NCBI RefSeq assembly: GCF_000158095.2
Contig: NZ_CM011002.1
Coordinates: forward strand, 3,567,203-3,631,202
DNA: 64,000 nucleotides
Source: Roseibium alexandrii DFL-11
Lineage (GTDB): Bacteria; Pseudomonadota; Alphaproteobacteria; Rhizobiales; Stappiaceae
Direction: 5' to 3'
In this document: positions 25,516-34,325 of the stretch, piece after piece
Layout: every line of letters starts with the position of its first letter
Position numbering within the stretch: position 1 is the first letter of the stretch
Program-made: the position numbers and the translations under genes
The notes under the pieces: generated by a model
Seen by the model: the letters and a program-made list of their open reading frames with translations, nothing else
Databases searched by the model: none
What the model was told of the DNA's origin: nothing

Positions 25516-26025
25516 ATGAAAACCGATATCCGTTCAGAAGGCAGCCGGATAGAGCTCGATGATCCGCTCGCGGACGGCCGGCAATCGGAAACAGCACTGA
25601 AGGTATGGCGCGGCGCGGCCCGGCTGATGCGGCAACGCAAGTTTGCCTGCGCAGCGGAAGTCACGCTGGCCTCAGCACGCCGTGCAGATCTGTTGGCGCT
25701 TGGACCTAAACATGAACTTTGGATTATCGAAGTGAAATCGTCGGTGGCCGATTTCCGAACCGACCATAAATGGCCGGACTATCGTCAACACTGTGACCGG
25801 TTCTTTTTCGCAACGCACCCGGATGTCCCGCTGGACATCTTTCCTGAGGAAGCCGGCCTGATCGTATCGGACGGGTTCGGTGCAGAGATCTTGCGCGATG
25901 CGCCCGAACACAAGGTTGCTGCGGCAACTCGAAAGGCCGTCACTTTGCGTTTTGCCCAGCATACGGCACACAGGCTGCACGCCCTTGTCGATCCGGAGGT
26001 CCGTCACCTGAACGACAGTCTTTAG
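25516..26025 (+). CDS. mmcB: MmcB family DNA repair protein
   Basis: A 169-residue PD-(D/E)XK nuclease-fold protein found across Alphaproteobacteria and named for mitomycin C sensitivity in Caulobacter. The catalytic pattern is present: RRADLLALGPKHELWIIEVKSS, giving Asp then Glu-x-Lys, followed by DFRTDHKWPDYRQHCDRFFFA. It is expected to act on damaged DNA. An exact LexA box immediately upstream supports SOS control, as in Caulobacter. The ATG at 25516 has only a weak ribosome site. A photolyase gene follows on the same strand, giving a small repair island. Confidence 0.85.
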   Translation: MKTDIRSEGSRIELDDPLADGRQSETALKVWRGAARLMRQRKFACAAEVTLASARRADLLALGPKHELWIIEVKSSVADFRTDHKWPDYRQHCDRFFFATHPDVPLDIFPEEAGLIVSDGFGAEILRDAPEHKVAAATRKAVTLRFAQHTAHRLHALVDPEVRHLNDSL

Positions 26026-26085
26026 GCTAGCGCTACAAATCCAGCATTCTGTTGCCACGTATATCTCCAGTAACAAATCACCTGG

Positions 26086-27651
26086 GTGCCCGTGTCAGAG
26101 CCAATCCACATCGTCTGGTTTAAGAAAGATCTGCGTGTTTTCGATCACGAACCGCTGAAACGTGCCAGCCTGCAAGGCCCCGTTCTGCCGCTTTACGTGA
26201 TTGAACCGGACCTGTGGGATCAACCGGACATGTCGGCCCGCCATTACGCGTTTTTGTCTGAGTGTCTTCAGGACCTGGACCAGGAACTCTCCCGCCTTGG
26301 TAAGCCCTTGCTGCTCCGGACTGGCTCGGTGACGGATGTGTTGACGTACATTTCGGAGCGTTATCGCATCGCCGGTCTCTGGTCCCACGAAGAAACCGGC
26401 AACGGCTGGACGTATCAACGGGATAAGGCGGTTGCTGCCTGGTGCCGGGCCAATTCTGTCCCCTGGACGGAGTGCCGCCAGACAGGTGTCATCCGGCGGT
26501 TGAATTCGCGCAATGGCTGGGCCGGGCAATGGGATCGATTTATGGCAGAGCAGCCGATTGACCCGCCCGCACTCAGACCCTTGTCCGGCTTGACTTCAGG
26601 TCCACTGCCCAAAGCTGCTGACCTCGGACTTGCCGCGGATCCCTGCCCGGATCGGCAGATCGGGGGTCGCGTGGCAGCTCTGGAAACTCTGGAAAGCTTC
26701 TTGTTCACCCGCGGGAAACCCTACCGTGCAGCCATGGCCACACCGGTGAAGGCATTTGAAGCCTGCTCACGCATGTCGCCTTACCTCACTTTCGGAACAA
26801 TCTCGATGCGGGAAGTGGCGCAGGCCACATGGGCGCGGCAAGCTGAGTTGAAGCGGTCGGATTTCAAGGGCCGCAGCACATGGCAGGGGGCAATGCGTTC
26901 CTTTTCAGGCCGCCTGCACTGGCACTGCCATTTCATGCAGAAGCTTGAGGACGAGCCGCGCCTCGAATTTGAAAACCTGCATCGCGCCTATGACGGCTTG
27001 CGGCCTTCAACGCCCGATGCGGAGCGGCTTCAAGCCTGGCAACGCGGTGAGACCGGACTACCATTTGTCGATGCCTGCATGCGCGCACTGACCGCGACCG
27101 GTTGGATGAACTTCCGGATGCGGGCCATGCTGACAGCGGTTGCGAGCTATCACCTATGGCTCGACTGGCGCCAACCCGGCCTGCATCTGGCCCGCCTCTT
27201 CACCGATTATGAGCCAGGCATTCACTGGTCGCAGATCCAGATGCAATCCGGCACCACCGGGATCAACACAATTCGGATCTACAATCCGGTCAAACAAGGC
27301 AAGGATCAGGATCCGGACGGTATTTTCGTCAAACGCTGGGTCCCGGAACTCAAAGACATCGATCCGGCCCTTATCAATGAACCCTGGAAAGCGGAGAACG
27401 CCGGAAAGGTTCTCGGAAAAACCTACCCGTTTCCCGTTGTCGATTACCTGTCGGCAGCTAAAGAGGCACGGGACAAGGTCTGGGCCGTGCGCAAGGGACA
27501 AGCGTTTCGATCGGAAGCCTCCGGGATCCAGACCAAGCACGGCAGCCGCAAGAGCGGGATCCCCATGCGCGGGCAGGAAAAACCCCGCCGCCGCACCCGG
27601 AAAGCCGCTGCCAATCCGGATCAGGCCGATCTTTTCGGAGACGCTACATGA
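26086..27651 (+). CDS. Cryptochrome/deoxyribodipyrimidine photolyase family protein
   Basis: A 521-residue flavoprotein that repairs UV pyrimidine dimers or senses light. The N-terminal domain begins with IVWFKKDLRVFDHEPL, and the C-terminal FAD domain contains SGRLHWHCHFMQKLEDEP, WMNFRMRAMLTAVASYHLWLDWR, GIHWSQIQMQSGTTGINTIRIYNP and DPDGIFVKRWVPEL. These are class-typical, but repair versus signalling cannot be decided from motifs alone. The start is a GTG at 26086 or 26092. The C-terminal tail (about 480-515) is Arg/Lys rich. Its stop overlaps the start of a DUF2256 gene as ATGA. Confidence 0.85.
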   Translation: MPVSEPIHIVWFKKDLRVFDHEPLKRASLQGPVLPLYVIEPDLWDQPDMSARHYAFLSECLQDLDQELSRLGKPLLLRTGSVTDVLTYISERYRIAGLWSHEETGNGWTYQRDKAVAAWCRANSVPWTECRQTGVIRRLNSRNGWAGQWDRFMAEQPIDPPALRPLSGLTSGPLPKAADLGLAADPCPDRQIGGRVAALETLESFLFTRGKPYRAAMATPVKAFEACSRMSPYLTFGTISMREVAQATWARQAELKRSDFKGRSTWQGAMRSFSGRLHWHCHFMQKLEDEPRLEFENLHRAYDGLRPSTPDAERLQAWQRGETGLPFVDACMRALTATGWMNFRMRAMLTAVASYHLWLDWRQPGLHLARLFTDYEPGIHWSQIQMQSGTTGINTIRIYNPVKQGKDQDPDGIFVKRWVPELKDIDPALINEPWKAENAGKVLGKTYPFPVVDYLSAAKEARDKVWAVRKGQAFRSEASGIQTKHGSRKSGIPMRGQEKPRRRTRKAAANPDQADLFGDAT

Positions 27652-27794
27652 AAATGCGCCGCAAAGCCGATCTGTCGCAGAAAATCTGCGCGGCCTGCGG
27701 ACGGCCGTTTGCCTGGCGCAAGAAATGGGCGCGGGACTGGGATGAGGTCAAATACTGTTCCGAGCGCTGCAAACGCGACCGGAAGAAAGTGTGA
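27648..27794 (+). CDS. DUF2256 small zinc-ribbon-like protein
   Basis: A 48-residue protein, translationally coupled to the photolyase (ATGA overlap). It reads as a short basic protein with four cysteines at positions 14, 17, 37 and 41 (KICAACGRPFAWRKKWARDW, then VKYCSERC), an obvious metal-binding pair of Cys-x-x-Cys and Cys-x3-Cys. This matches the DUF2256 family, which often accompanies or is fused to photolyase/cryptochrome proteins. Function is unknown; nucleic-acid or partner-protein binding is an inference from charge and the metal site. Confidence 0.8.
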   Translation: MKMRRKADLSQKICAACGRPFAWRKKWARDWDEVKYCSERCKRDRKKV

Positions 27795-27847
27795 CTCTCC
27801 TTCCCTGAACGCTTCCCCGGCCTTGAGTCGGGGCCGCTATGGTTTTG

Positions 27848-27868
27848 GTCCCGGCCCAAGGCCGGGAC
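27848..27868. repeat. REP-like palindrome after the photolyase operon
   Basis: A nine-base perfect stem (GTCCCGGCC/GGCCGGGAC) with a CAA loop lies between the convergent DUF2256 and xylA genes. A second, weaker GC stem precedes it (CCCCG/CGGGG near 27815-27835). No T-run follows on either strand, so it resembles an extragenic palindrome rather than a textbook terminator, though it may end or protect xylA mRNA. Confidence 0.55.
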
Positions 27869-27888
27869 AGCAAACGTCGTCTGGAAAA

Positions 27889-29208
27889 TCAGACAAAAAG
27901 GTTCGCAAGGCTCTCCAGATATTCCTGTTTGCCGGACACAGGTTGCGGCTCAAGATCCTGTGCATGTACCCGTTCGGCAAGCGCTTCAAGAGAACTGCCG
28001 CCCTTAAGAACTTCCTGGTTCTCCAGCTTTTTCCACCCCGCATAGCGGTCCTCGACAAAGCCTTTCATACGGCCATCTTCGATCATGGCCGCTGCCGCCT
28101 TAAGACCGCGCGCGATCGCGTCCGCAGAGCCCACATGTGCCTGGATCAGATCCACCGGATCGAGGGATTGGCGCCGCAACTTGGCGTCAAAATTTGTACC
28201 GCCGGTCGTGAAGCCGCCCGCCATCAGGATCTCATAATAGGCCAGCGCCAACTCGGGCACATTCATGCCGAAATGATCGGTGTCCCAACCGCACTGGTAA
28301 TCGTTCCGGTTCATGTCAACCGACCCGAAAATCCCCAGTGAGCGGGCCATATGCAGCTCGTGCTCGAACGAATGGCCAGCAAGGATTGCGTGACCCTGTT
28401 CGATGTTCATCTTGACCTCGTTTTCAAGGCCGTAAGCTTTCAGAAAGCCGTAAACGGTTGCAACATCATAGTCATACTGATGCTTGGACGGTTCCTGCGG
28501 TTTGGGTTCGATCAGAATCGCGCCCTTGAAACCGATCTTGTGCTTGTATTCGACCACCATGTTGAGGAAGCGGCCGAGCTGGTCCAGTTCCTGTTTGATG
28601 TTAGTATTCAGCAAGGTTTCATACCCCTCGCGCCCGCCCCACAGAACATAGTTGGCGCCGCCCAGGCGTTGGGTGACATCCATGGCGTTTTTGACCTGGG
28701 CTGCCGCATAAGCAAAGACATCCGGGTTCGGATTGGTCGCAGCCCCGGACATGTAACGGCGGTTGGAGAACATGTTGGCTGTTCCCCAAAGAAGTTTCAC
28801 GCCGGTCTCCGCCATCTTCTTTTCAAAGATGTCGGCAATTGCATTCACGTTGGCATTGCTTTCCGCCAGCGTTTTGCCTTCCGGTGCAATATCGCGGTCA
28901 TGGAAGGTGAAAAACGGCATTCCGAGGATCTGGAACATCTCAAAGGCCACATCGGCTTTGAGCTTTGCCTGTCCCATCGGATCCCCGCCTGCTGCCATCC
29001 AGGTTCGGTTGAAGGTCTCGCCGCCAAAAGGATCAGAGCCCGGCCAGCAGAAATTGTGCCAGTAACATACGGCCAGCCGCAGGTGATCTTCCATCCGTTT
29101 TCCAAAGACGACTTCGTCCTTGTTGTAGTGGCGGTAGGTCAGCGGATCGCGGCTTTCCGGGCCGACGAATTGGATCGGCTGCAGATCGCCAAAAAATCCT
29201 GTGCTCAT
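27889..29208 (-). CDS. xylA: Xylose isomerase
   Basis: A 439-residue class II xylose isomerase converting D-xylose to D-xylulose. Signature residues are seen: [12 protein letters not shown] with the catalytic His/Asp, [29 protein letters not shown] with the metal-binding Glu, and the metal-site Asp/His block around [22 protein letters not shown] 29208 is preferred because AAGGAG is eight bases upstream and merges with the xylB stop; an ATG two codons earlier would be too close. It is the last gene of the xyl operon. Confidence 0.95.
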   Translation of the reverse strand: MSTGFFGDLQPIQFVGPESRDPLTYRHYNKDEVVFGKRMEDHLRLAVCYWHNFCWPGSDPFGGETFNRTWMAAGGDPMGQAKLKADVAFEMFQILGMPFFTFHDRDIAPEGKTLAESNANVNAIADIFEKKMAETGVKLLWGTANMFSNRRYMSGAATNPNPDVFAYAAAQVKNAMDVTQRLGGANYVLWGGREGYETLLNTNIKQELDQLGRFLNMVVEYKHKIGFKGAILIEPKPQEPSKHQYDYDVATVYGFLKAYGLENEVKMNIEQGHAILAGHSFEHELHMARSLGIFGSVDMNRNDYQCGWDTDHFGMNVPELALAYYEILMAGGFTTGGTNFDAKLRRQSLDPVDLIQAHVGSADAIARGLKAAAAMIEDGRMKGFVEDRYAGWKKLENQEVLKGGSSLEALAERVHAQDLEPQPVSGKQEYLESLANLFV

Positions 29209-29220
29209 GAACATATCTCC

Positions 29221-30672
29221 TTAAAAACCAGCCTGCTTGAAAGCCGGATACAGATTTTGCCAGCGCTGATAAGCATCGGCGTAAGCGGGAATAAGGGTTG
29301 GGTTGGGATCAATGGTTGTTCGAAGGGCGGGCTTGCCGAAGACACCTTCCGTGGAACCCAGGGCAGCAGCCTGACCCAGGCGGGCAGCTCCAAGAGAGGC
29401 CCCGAAATCGCCGTCGACAGGCACGTCGATTGGCACTTCCAAAAGGCTGGCAATGATCTCCAGCCAGACCTCAGATCTGGACCCGCCGCCAACAGCCAAC
29501 AAACGGTCAACGTTCGTGCCGGCAGCGGTCAACGCACCAAGGCAGTCTTTCAACGCGAAGGCCACCCCATCCAGAACGGCATGGGTCAGCTCAGTATCGC
29601 CCGTCTCATGGGAAATCCCGGCGAATCCGGCCCGGATCGCTACGTCATTGTGGGGCGTCCGCTCGCCTCCGAGATACGGCAGGAAAGAAACATCTGACGG
29701 CCCAGCCGCGCTCCCAAGCGCAGCCGTCAACTCCCCTGGCGCCTTCTTCAGCCGGCTTGCCAGCCAGTTGAGACTGTCGGTCGCCGACAGGATCACGCCC
29801 ATCTGGTGCCAGGTGTTTGGCACGGCATGACAAAAGGCATGGACAGCATTTTCCACATTCGGAGAGAAGCGATCATTGGTGACAAAGAGCACTCCCGACG
29901 TGCCAAGCGAGACAAACCCGGATCCCGGCTCCACCGCCCCGACCCCGCAGGCGGATGCGGCGTTGTCGCCACCGCCGCCGGCAACAACCGGAGCCTTTTC
30001 AAATCCCCAGCGGGCACACAAATCCGATAACACTTCGCCTGAGACGTCCGACCCCTCCACGAGGTGCGGCATGTTCTGGCGGGTCAAACCTGTGGCCGCC
30101 AAAAGCTCATCGCTCCAGTCGCGCTTTGCCACATCCATCCAGAGCGTTCCGGCGCTGTCGGACATGTCCCCGGCATAGACCCCGGTGAGTTTAAAACGCA
30201 CATAGTCCTTGGGCAGCAGAACCATGTCCGTCTTTGCGAAGACCTCAGGCTCGTTCTCACGCACCCACTGCAACTTAGGCGCTGTGAAACCGGGCATCAC
30301 CCGATTGCCGCCAAGGCTCAGGAACTTCGGTTCTGCCGATTCAAGATCCGCGCATTGATTTGCGGACCGGCCATCATTCCACAAGATGCAAGGCCTCAAT
30401 GGCTTGCCATCTGCGTCCAGCAGTGTCGCCCCATGCATGTGACCTGACAATCCGATGCCTCTCACAGCGGCCATCTTTGAAGGCACTTGCTGCTTCAAAC
30501 TGTCGAGGACCGTTTCGCAGGCGGTCCACCAGCTCTCCGGATCCTGTTCGGACCAGCCCGGGTGCGGACGCTCAACCGTCAGCTCTGCCGTTGCGGAGGC
30601 CACAAGTCCTTGGTTCTCATCCAGCAAAATCGCTTTGACCGAACTGGTACCAATATCAAGGCCAATAAACAT
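29221..30672 (-). CDS. xylB: Xylulokinase
   Basis: A 483-residue FGGY-family kinase that phosphorylates D-xylulose to xylulose 5-phosphate. It opens with MFIGLDIGTSSVKAILLDE (phosphate-binding loop), has GLSGHMHGATLLD and WNDGRS in the first half, and KLQWVRENEPEVFAK and VAGGGGDNAASACGVG later, all as in XylB. The stop overlaps the ribosome site of xylA. A 15-base-pair hairpin lies upstream between xylG and xylB, so the two halves of the operon may be expressed at different levels. Confidence 0.93.
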   Translation of the reverse strand: MFIGLDIGTSSVKAILLDENQGLVASATAELTVERPHPGWSEQDPESWWTACETVLDSLKQQVPSKMAAVRGIGLSGHMHGATLLDADGKPLRPCILWNDGRSANQCADLESAEPKFLSLGGNRVMPGFTAPKLQWVRENEPEVFAKTDMVLLPKDYVRFKLTGVYAGDMSDSAGTLWMDVAKRDWSDELLAATGLTRQNMPHLVEGSDVSGEVLSDLCARWGFEKAPVVAGGGGDNAASACGVGAVEPGSGFVSLGTSGVLFVTNDRFSPNVENAVHAFCHAVPNTWHQMGVILSATDSLNWLASRLKKAPGELTAALGSAAGPSDVSFLPYLGGERTPHNDVAIRAGFAGISHETGDTELTHAVLDGVAFALKDCLGALTAAGTNVDRLLAVGGGSRSEVWLEIIASLLEVPIDVPVDGDFGASLGAARLGQAAALGSTEGVFGKPALRTTIDPNPTLIPAYADAYQRWQNLYPAFKQAGF

Positions 30673-30702
30673 GAGGTGCGTTCCTCATTTAGGTTTCAAA
30701 AG

Positions 30703-30735
30703 AATGCCGAAGCCTCAACCTTGAGGCTCGGCATT
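30703..30735 (-). repeat. Long hairpin between xylG and xylB
   Basis: Arms AATGCCGAAGCCTCAA and TTGAGGCTCGGCATT pair over about 15 bases with one bulged base and a two-base centre. On the coding (minus) strand it is followed by a short T-rich run (TTCTTTTG), so it could act as a partial terminator or an mRNA processing barrier. A second stem (CCCGCGC/GCGCGGG, 30789-30806) lies in the same gap. Confidence 0.65.
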
Positions 30736-30815
30736 GGCAAATCGTCCGAATTGACCCAGACAATGATTGCGGTCAATTCGAGGGATGACCCGCGCCATCG
30801 CGCGGGCCAAAAAGT

Positions 30816-31604
30816 CTATCCGACTACCGTGTCGTCAACAATTGCGCCCGGTCCAGGTGTCGCGCCCGGAGGGCACTTGCCCAAGATGATCATGCCGAGG
30901 ACATCATCATCGGTGACATCGCCAGTCTTTGCCGTTCCGACCAGCTGGCCGTTCTTCATGACGGCAATCCGGTCACATAGCTGGAAGACATCGTGGATGT
31001 CGTGGCTGATCAGGAAGATACCGAGGCCCTGCTTCTTCAGCTCCTGAATGAGCTCGGCCACCATCTGGGTTTCATGCACCCCAAGCGCCGCCGTCGGCTC
31101 ATCCATAATCAGGATCTTGGCGTTGAAGTAAACGGCGCGGGCAATTGCAACGGACTGACGCTGCCCACCGGACAAGGCTTTCACCGGCGCGTGGAACTTT
31201 TTAAAGTTCGGGTTGAGCCGGCCCATGATCTTGCGGGTTTCCGCCTCCATGGCATCGTCGTCGACAAACCCGAGCGGCGAGGTCAACTCCCGGCCGAGGA
31301 ACAGGTTCGACGCTGCATCGAGATTGTCTGCCAGCGCAAGCGTCTGGTAGATGGTCTCAATGTTCTGGGCCCGCGCATCACGTGGCGAATGAATATGCAC
31401 TTCATTGCCATTGATGCGGATCTCACCGCTGTCGGCCTTGTAGGCCCCGGACAGGATCTTGATCAGCGTCGATTTGCCGGCACCGTTGTGACCCAGAAGA
31501 CCAACCACTTCGCCGGGAAAAAGATCGACGGAGACATGGTCCACTGCGCGCACCCCACCAAAGGAGATGCACATGTCTTTCATTTCTACGAGAGGGGCGG
31601 TCAT
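30816..31604 (-). CDS. xylG: Sugar ABC transporter ATP-binding protein (xylose)
   Basis: A 262-residue ABC ATPase. Walker [13 protein letters not shown], signature [12 protein letters not shown] and Walker B ILIMDEP are all present, and the H-loop His is in FLISHDIHD. It is a single-domain protein, unlike the two-domain E. coli XylG of about 510 residues, and so resembles the FrcA type of alphaproteobacteria. The permease stop lies two bases upstream, with GGGAGAG before the ATG. Co-operonic xylA and xylB make xylose the likely sugar. Confidence 0.87.
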   Translation of the reverse strand: MTAPLVEMKDMCISFGGVRAVDHVSVDLFPGEVVGLLGHNGAGKSTLIKILSGAYKADSGEIRINGNEVHIHSPRDARAQNIETIYQTLALADNLDAASNLFLGRELTSPLGFVDDDAMEAETRKIMGRLNPNFKKFHAPVKALSGGQRQSVAIARAVYFNAKILIMDEPTAALGVHETQMVAELIQELKKQGLGIFLISHDIHDVFQLCDRIAVMKNGQLVGTAKTGDVTDDDVLGMIILGKCPPGATPGPGAIVDDTVVG

Positions 31605-31606
31605 TG

Positions 31607-32896
31607 TTACTCTCCCGTGCGCTTGCGGTAGATGATGTCGACCAGAACGGCGAGCACAAGCACCGTACCGACAACAATATTCTGGAGCGGGGCATCGACA
31701 CCAACCATCGCCATGCCCGATTGCAGTGACTGCATGATCAGGGCACCGAGAATTGCGCCGTAGATCGTCCCAACACCACCGGCCAGAGCCGTACCGCCGA
31801 TAACCGCGGCTGCAATGACGCGAAGTTCGTCAAGCGTGCCGATATCGTTGGTGGAGAACCCGAGGCGGGCCGCGGCCACGGCTGCGGCAAGAGCACTGAG
31901 GCCGCCCATAATGGCAAACACCTTGACCGTGAGGAACCGTGTGTTGATGCCGGAGAGTTCCGCCGCGTCCGGATTGCCACCGGTTGCGAAGATGTAGCGG
32001 CCCAGACGCGTGCGGCGCGCAACTACAGTCATGACCACCGCCACAATAATGAGAAGGACGACGGAATACGGAATGCCATAGCCCATCGTCAGGCCTTCCG
32101 GCAGCGTCTCACCAGATGCCTCGAACATACGGCGCAAGCGGGCTTTCGGGATGTCGTAGGCGTTCAGGATCGCGACGAACCCGAGAATTGCAGCGGTCGT
32201 GATTACGCCCATGGTGACTTCCGCCCAGACCGGTTTGACCGGGAACCCATGCGAGGACTTGCGGCGGCGGGAAGCGATCTGAAGCCAAAGAGCGGCAGCG
32301 ACGGCCAATATGCCGAAGATCCAGGACCCGGTTTCCCCCATCGTGCCGCCGATACCACCAATCATCGTGAAGGTGTCGTCGAGCGGTCCGATTGTCTGAC
32401 CGGAGGTGATGAACCAGGCAACATTCCGCCAGACCAGCAGCCCGCCAAGGGTAACGATAAAGGCCGGGATTCCAAGATAGCCGATCATCCAGCCCTGGAA
32501 ACCGCCGATAATCACACCGGCGACAACACCGCAAAGGATGGCCAGCACCCAGATTACCGGGTGTCCGAGCCCCATGAATTGCGGCAGGATATCCGTCTGG
32601 ACCACTGCCATCACGGCCGCCACGGTGGCGAGGACCGAGCCGACCGACAAATCGATGTGGCGTGTGACGATGACGAAGACCATGCCTGTTGCCATGATCG
32701 CAACGGATACGGTCTGGATCGTCAGGTTGAAGATGTTGCGCGGGGTCAGGAACCGGCCTTCGGTGAACACATTGAACACCAGGCACAGGACAATGAACGC
32801 GCCAATCATACCCAAAAGGCGCGTATCCAGCTGCAACGCGGTAAAGAAGTTTCGTGCCGTCTGGCTCTTCGAGCCGGACAGTGCCGTATCGGACAT
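31607..32896 (-). CDS. xylH: Sugar ABC transporter permease (xylose)
   Basis: A 429-residue integral membrane permease of the BPD_transp_2 family with about ten helices. The characteristic loop is [36 protein letters not shown]. The size matches XylH (about 390-430) rather than the shorter ribose permeases. The ATG at 32896 (MSDTALSGS) has AGGAG upstream; a longer frame reaching 32998 covers a hairpin and is rejected. It follows xylF after 129 bases containing a strong hairpin. Confidence 0.87.
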   Translation of the reverse strand: MSDTALSGSKSQTARNFFTALQLDTRLLGMIGAFIVLCLVFNVFTEGRFLTPRNIFNLTIQTVSVAIMATGMVFVIVTRHIDLSVGSVLATVAAVMAVVQTDILPQFMGLGHPVIWVLAILCGVVAGVIIGGFQGWMIGYLGIPAFIVTLGGLLVWRNVAWFITSGQTIGPLDDTFTMIGGIGGTMGETGSWIFGILAVAAALWLQIASRRRKSSHGFPVKPVWAEVTMGVITTAAILGFVAILNAYDIPKARLRRMFEASGETLPEGLTMGYGIPYSVVLLIIVAVVMTVVARRTRLGRYIFATGGNPDAAELSGINTRFLTVKVFAIMGGLSALAAAVAAARLGFSTNDIGTLDELRVIAAAVIGGTALAGGVGTIYGAILGALIMQSLQSGMAMVGVDAPLQNIVVGTVLVLAVLVDIIYRKRTGE

Positions 32897-32987
32897 TGCG
32901 GTTACTCCTGCTTGGAGACCATTTGCTTTTTCAAAAGCCGGGTGGCCAGCCCATAGGGACTGACCCATTCCGGCGCCCCGATCATGC

Positions 32988-33010
32988 GGTCCGGGCACAG
33001 TGCCCGGACC
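32988..33010 (-). repeat. Stable hairpin between xylF and xylH
   Basis: A ten-base stem (GGTCCGGGCA/TGCCCGGACC) with a three-base loop lies 16 bases after the xylF stop. Read on the minus (coding) strand it is preceded by an A-rich tract and has no following T-run, so it should not terminate there. It resembles the stem-loops that protect binding-protein mRNA in malEFG-type operons. Confidence 0.65.
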
Positions 33011-33025
33011 TTTTTGTTGTTTTTA

Positions 33026-34057
33026 TTAGTTACAAGGAGCCGGGCCGTTTTCGACGCCCTGGCAGAGATCGTCCTTTGAGATCCAGCCGGCATCAACAAC
33101 TGCAGTCAGGTTGTCCTTGGTGATCGGCATCGGAGCCAGGAACTTCGCGGTCAGCTCGGTGCCGCCTGGTGAAGTCCAGCTGCTTGCGCCGTCCACTGAC
33201 GACATCTCACCGCCGTTGGCGAGCGCAACTGCGATTTCACCGGCTGCCTTGCCAAGATCCCGCGCATCTTTCCAGACAGACACGGTCTGCGTACCGCGCG
33301 CAACGCGGTTCAGGGCAGCATGATCGCCATCCTGACCGGAAACCGGGGTGCCTTCCATGCCTTGTGCGGTCAAAGCAGCAACTGCACCGCCGGCAGTCCC
33401 ATCATTGGAAGCGACCACAGCATCAACGTTGTTGTCGTTGGCGGTCAGGATCTGCTCCATGTTGCGCTGAGCATTCGCCGGCAACCAGCCATCGGTGTAG
33501 GCTTCACCAACAATCTTGATGTCCCCACTGTCGATAGCAGCCTGAAGAACTTCCTGCTGACCACCGCGCAGGAAGTCTGCGTTCGGATCGGTCGGGGAGC
33601 CTTTGATCATGACGTAGTTGCCCTTCGGCTGCACAGCCAGAACAGCAGCGCCCTGCATACGGCCGACTTCAACGTTGTCGAAGGTCAGGTAAAATGCCCG
33701 AGGGTCCTCGATCAAACGGTCGTATCCAACAACCGGAATGCCTTCGTCCGCTGCCGCTTGAACAGCCGGGCCGATTGCCTGCGCGTCCTGGGCGAGGATG
33801 ATTAAAGCGTTTGCGCCCTGCGCTATCAATGCTTCAACGTCGGACAGCTGCTTGGCAGACGAGCTCTGGGCGTCGGCGGAGATGTATTTCGCGCCGGCAG
33901 CGTCCAGAGCCGACTTGATTGCGGCTTCATCGGTTTTCCAGCGCTCTTCCTGGAAGTTGGACCAGCTGACACCGACCACGATGTCTTCAGCGTGGGCAGC
34001 GGTCAGAGCAGTTGCGGACACAAGGGCGCCCGCCAGCAATGTGGTGAACTTGCGCAT
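33026..34057 (-). CDS. xylF: Xylose ABC transporter substrate-binding protein
   Basis: A 343-residue periplasmic sugar-binding protein. The signal peptide is MRKFTTLLAGALVSATALTA with cleavage after AHA near 23. The mature part is a two-lobed type I binding protein with VGVSWSNFQEERWKTDEAAIKSAL, ADAQSSSAKQLSDVEALI, VVGYDRLIEDP and VSGQDGDHAAL, a set matching XylF. I chose ATG 34057; GGAGG lies ten bases upstream and two earlier ATGs are too near the site or lack the right signal peptide start. It heads the xyl operon, divergent from the ROK repressor. Confidence 0.9.
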   Translation of the reverse strand: MRKFTTLLAGALVSATALTAAHAEDIVVGVSWSNFQEERWKTDEAAIKSALDAAGAKYISADAQSSSAKQLSDVEALIAQGANALIILAQDAQAIGPAVQAAADEGIPVVGYDRLIEDPRAFYLTFDNVEVGRMQGAAVLAVQPKGNYVMIKGSPTDPNADFLRGGQQEVLQAAIDSGDIKIVGEAYTDGWLPANAQRNMEQILTANDNNVDAVVASNDGTAGGAVAALTAQGMEGTPVSGQDGDHAALNRVARGTQTVSVWKDARDLGKAAGEIAVALANGGEMSSVDGASSWTSPGGTELTAKFLAPMPITKDNLTAVVDAGWISKDDLCQGVENGPAPCN

Positions 34058-34325
34058 CGTTATCATTCCTCCCATTGGTGCCGCGTGATGTCGGAGCGCA
34101 GCACCTGAAACACGTTTGTTTGTGGCCGGACCGGATCCGGTAAAAAATGGGACAGCCTTATTGTTATTTTTTTTGGACCCCGAAAAAAAGTTGCTCTAAA
34201 GCGCGGCTCCTGTCAACATGGTTTTGCGAAACTTTGACTTCGAAGGGAGGGCTTCGAAGAAAAAATTGCCAAAAAGCCCGGAAAACGCGGCGTAAGAAAA
34301 TGATTTGGGAGCGAGCGCAAACGTC
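34058..34325. promoter_or_regulatory. Divergent xylF / xylR promoter region with candidate operators
   Basis: Two features stand out in this AT-rich gap. T8 and A7 tracts flank GGACCCCG (34167-34189), forming an imperfect dyad next to the likely xylF promoter. Closer to xylR there are two copies of the self-complementary octamer CTTCGAAG (34238-34245 and 34252-34259), 14 bases apart, too short a spacing for two full turns but suitable for one dimer. Either could be the ROK operator; the sequence alone does not decide. Confidence 0.45.

Noticed and set aside
28351..29697. 448-codon open frame on the plus strand
   Set aside because: It is opposite xylA and the end of xylB, both unmistakable; no ribosome site or motif supports it.
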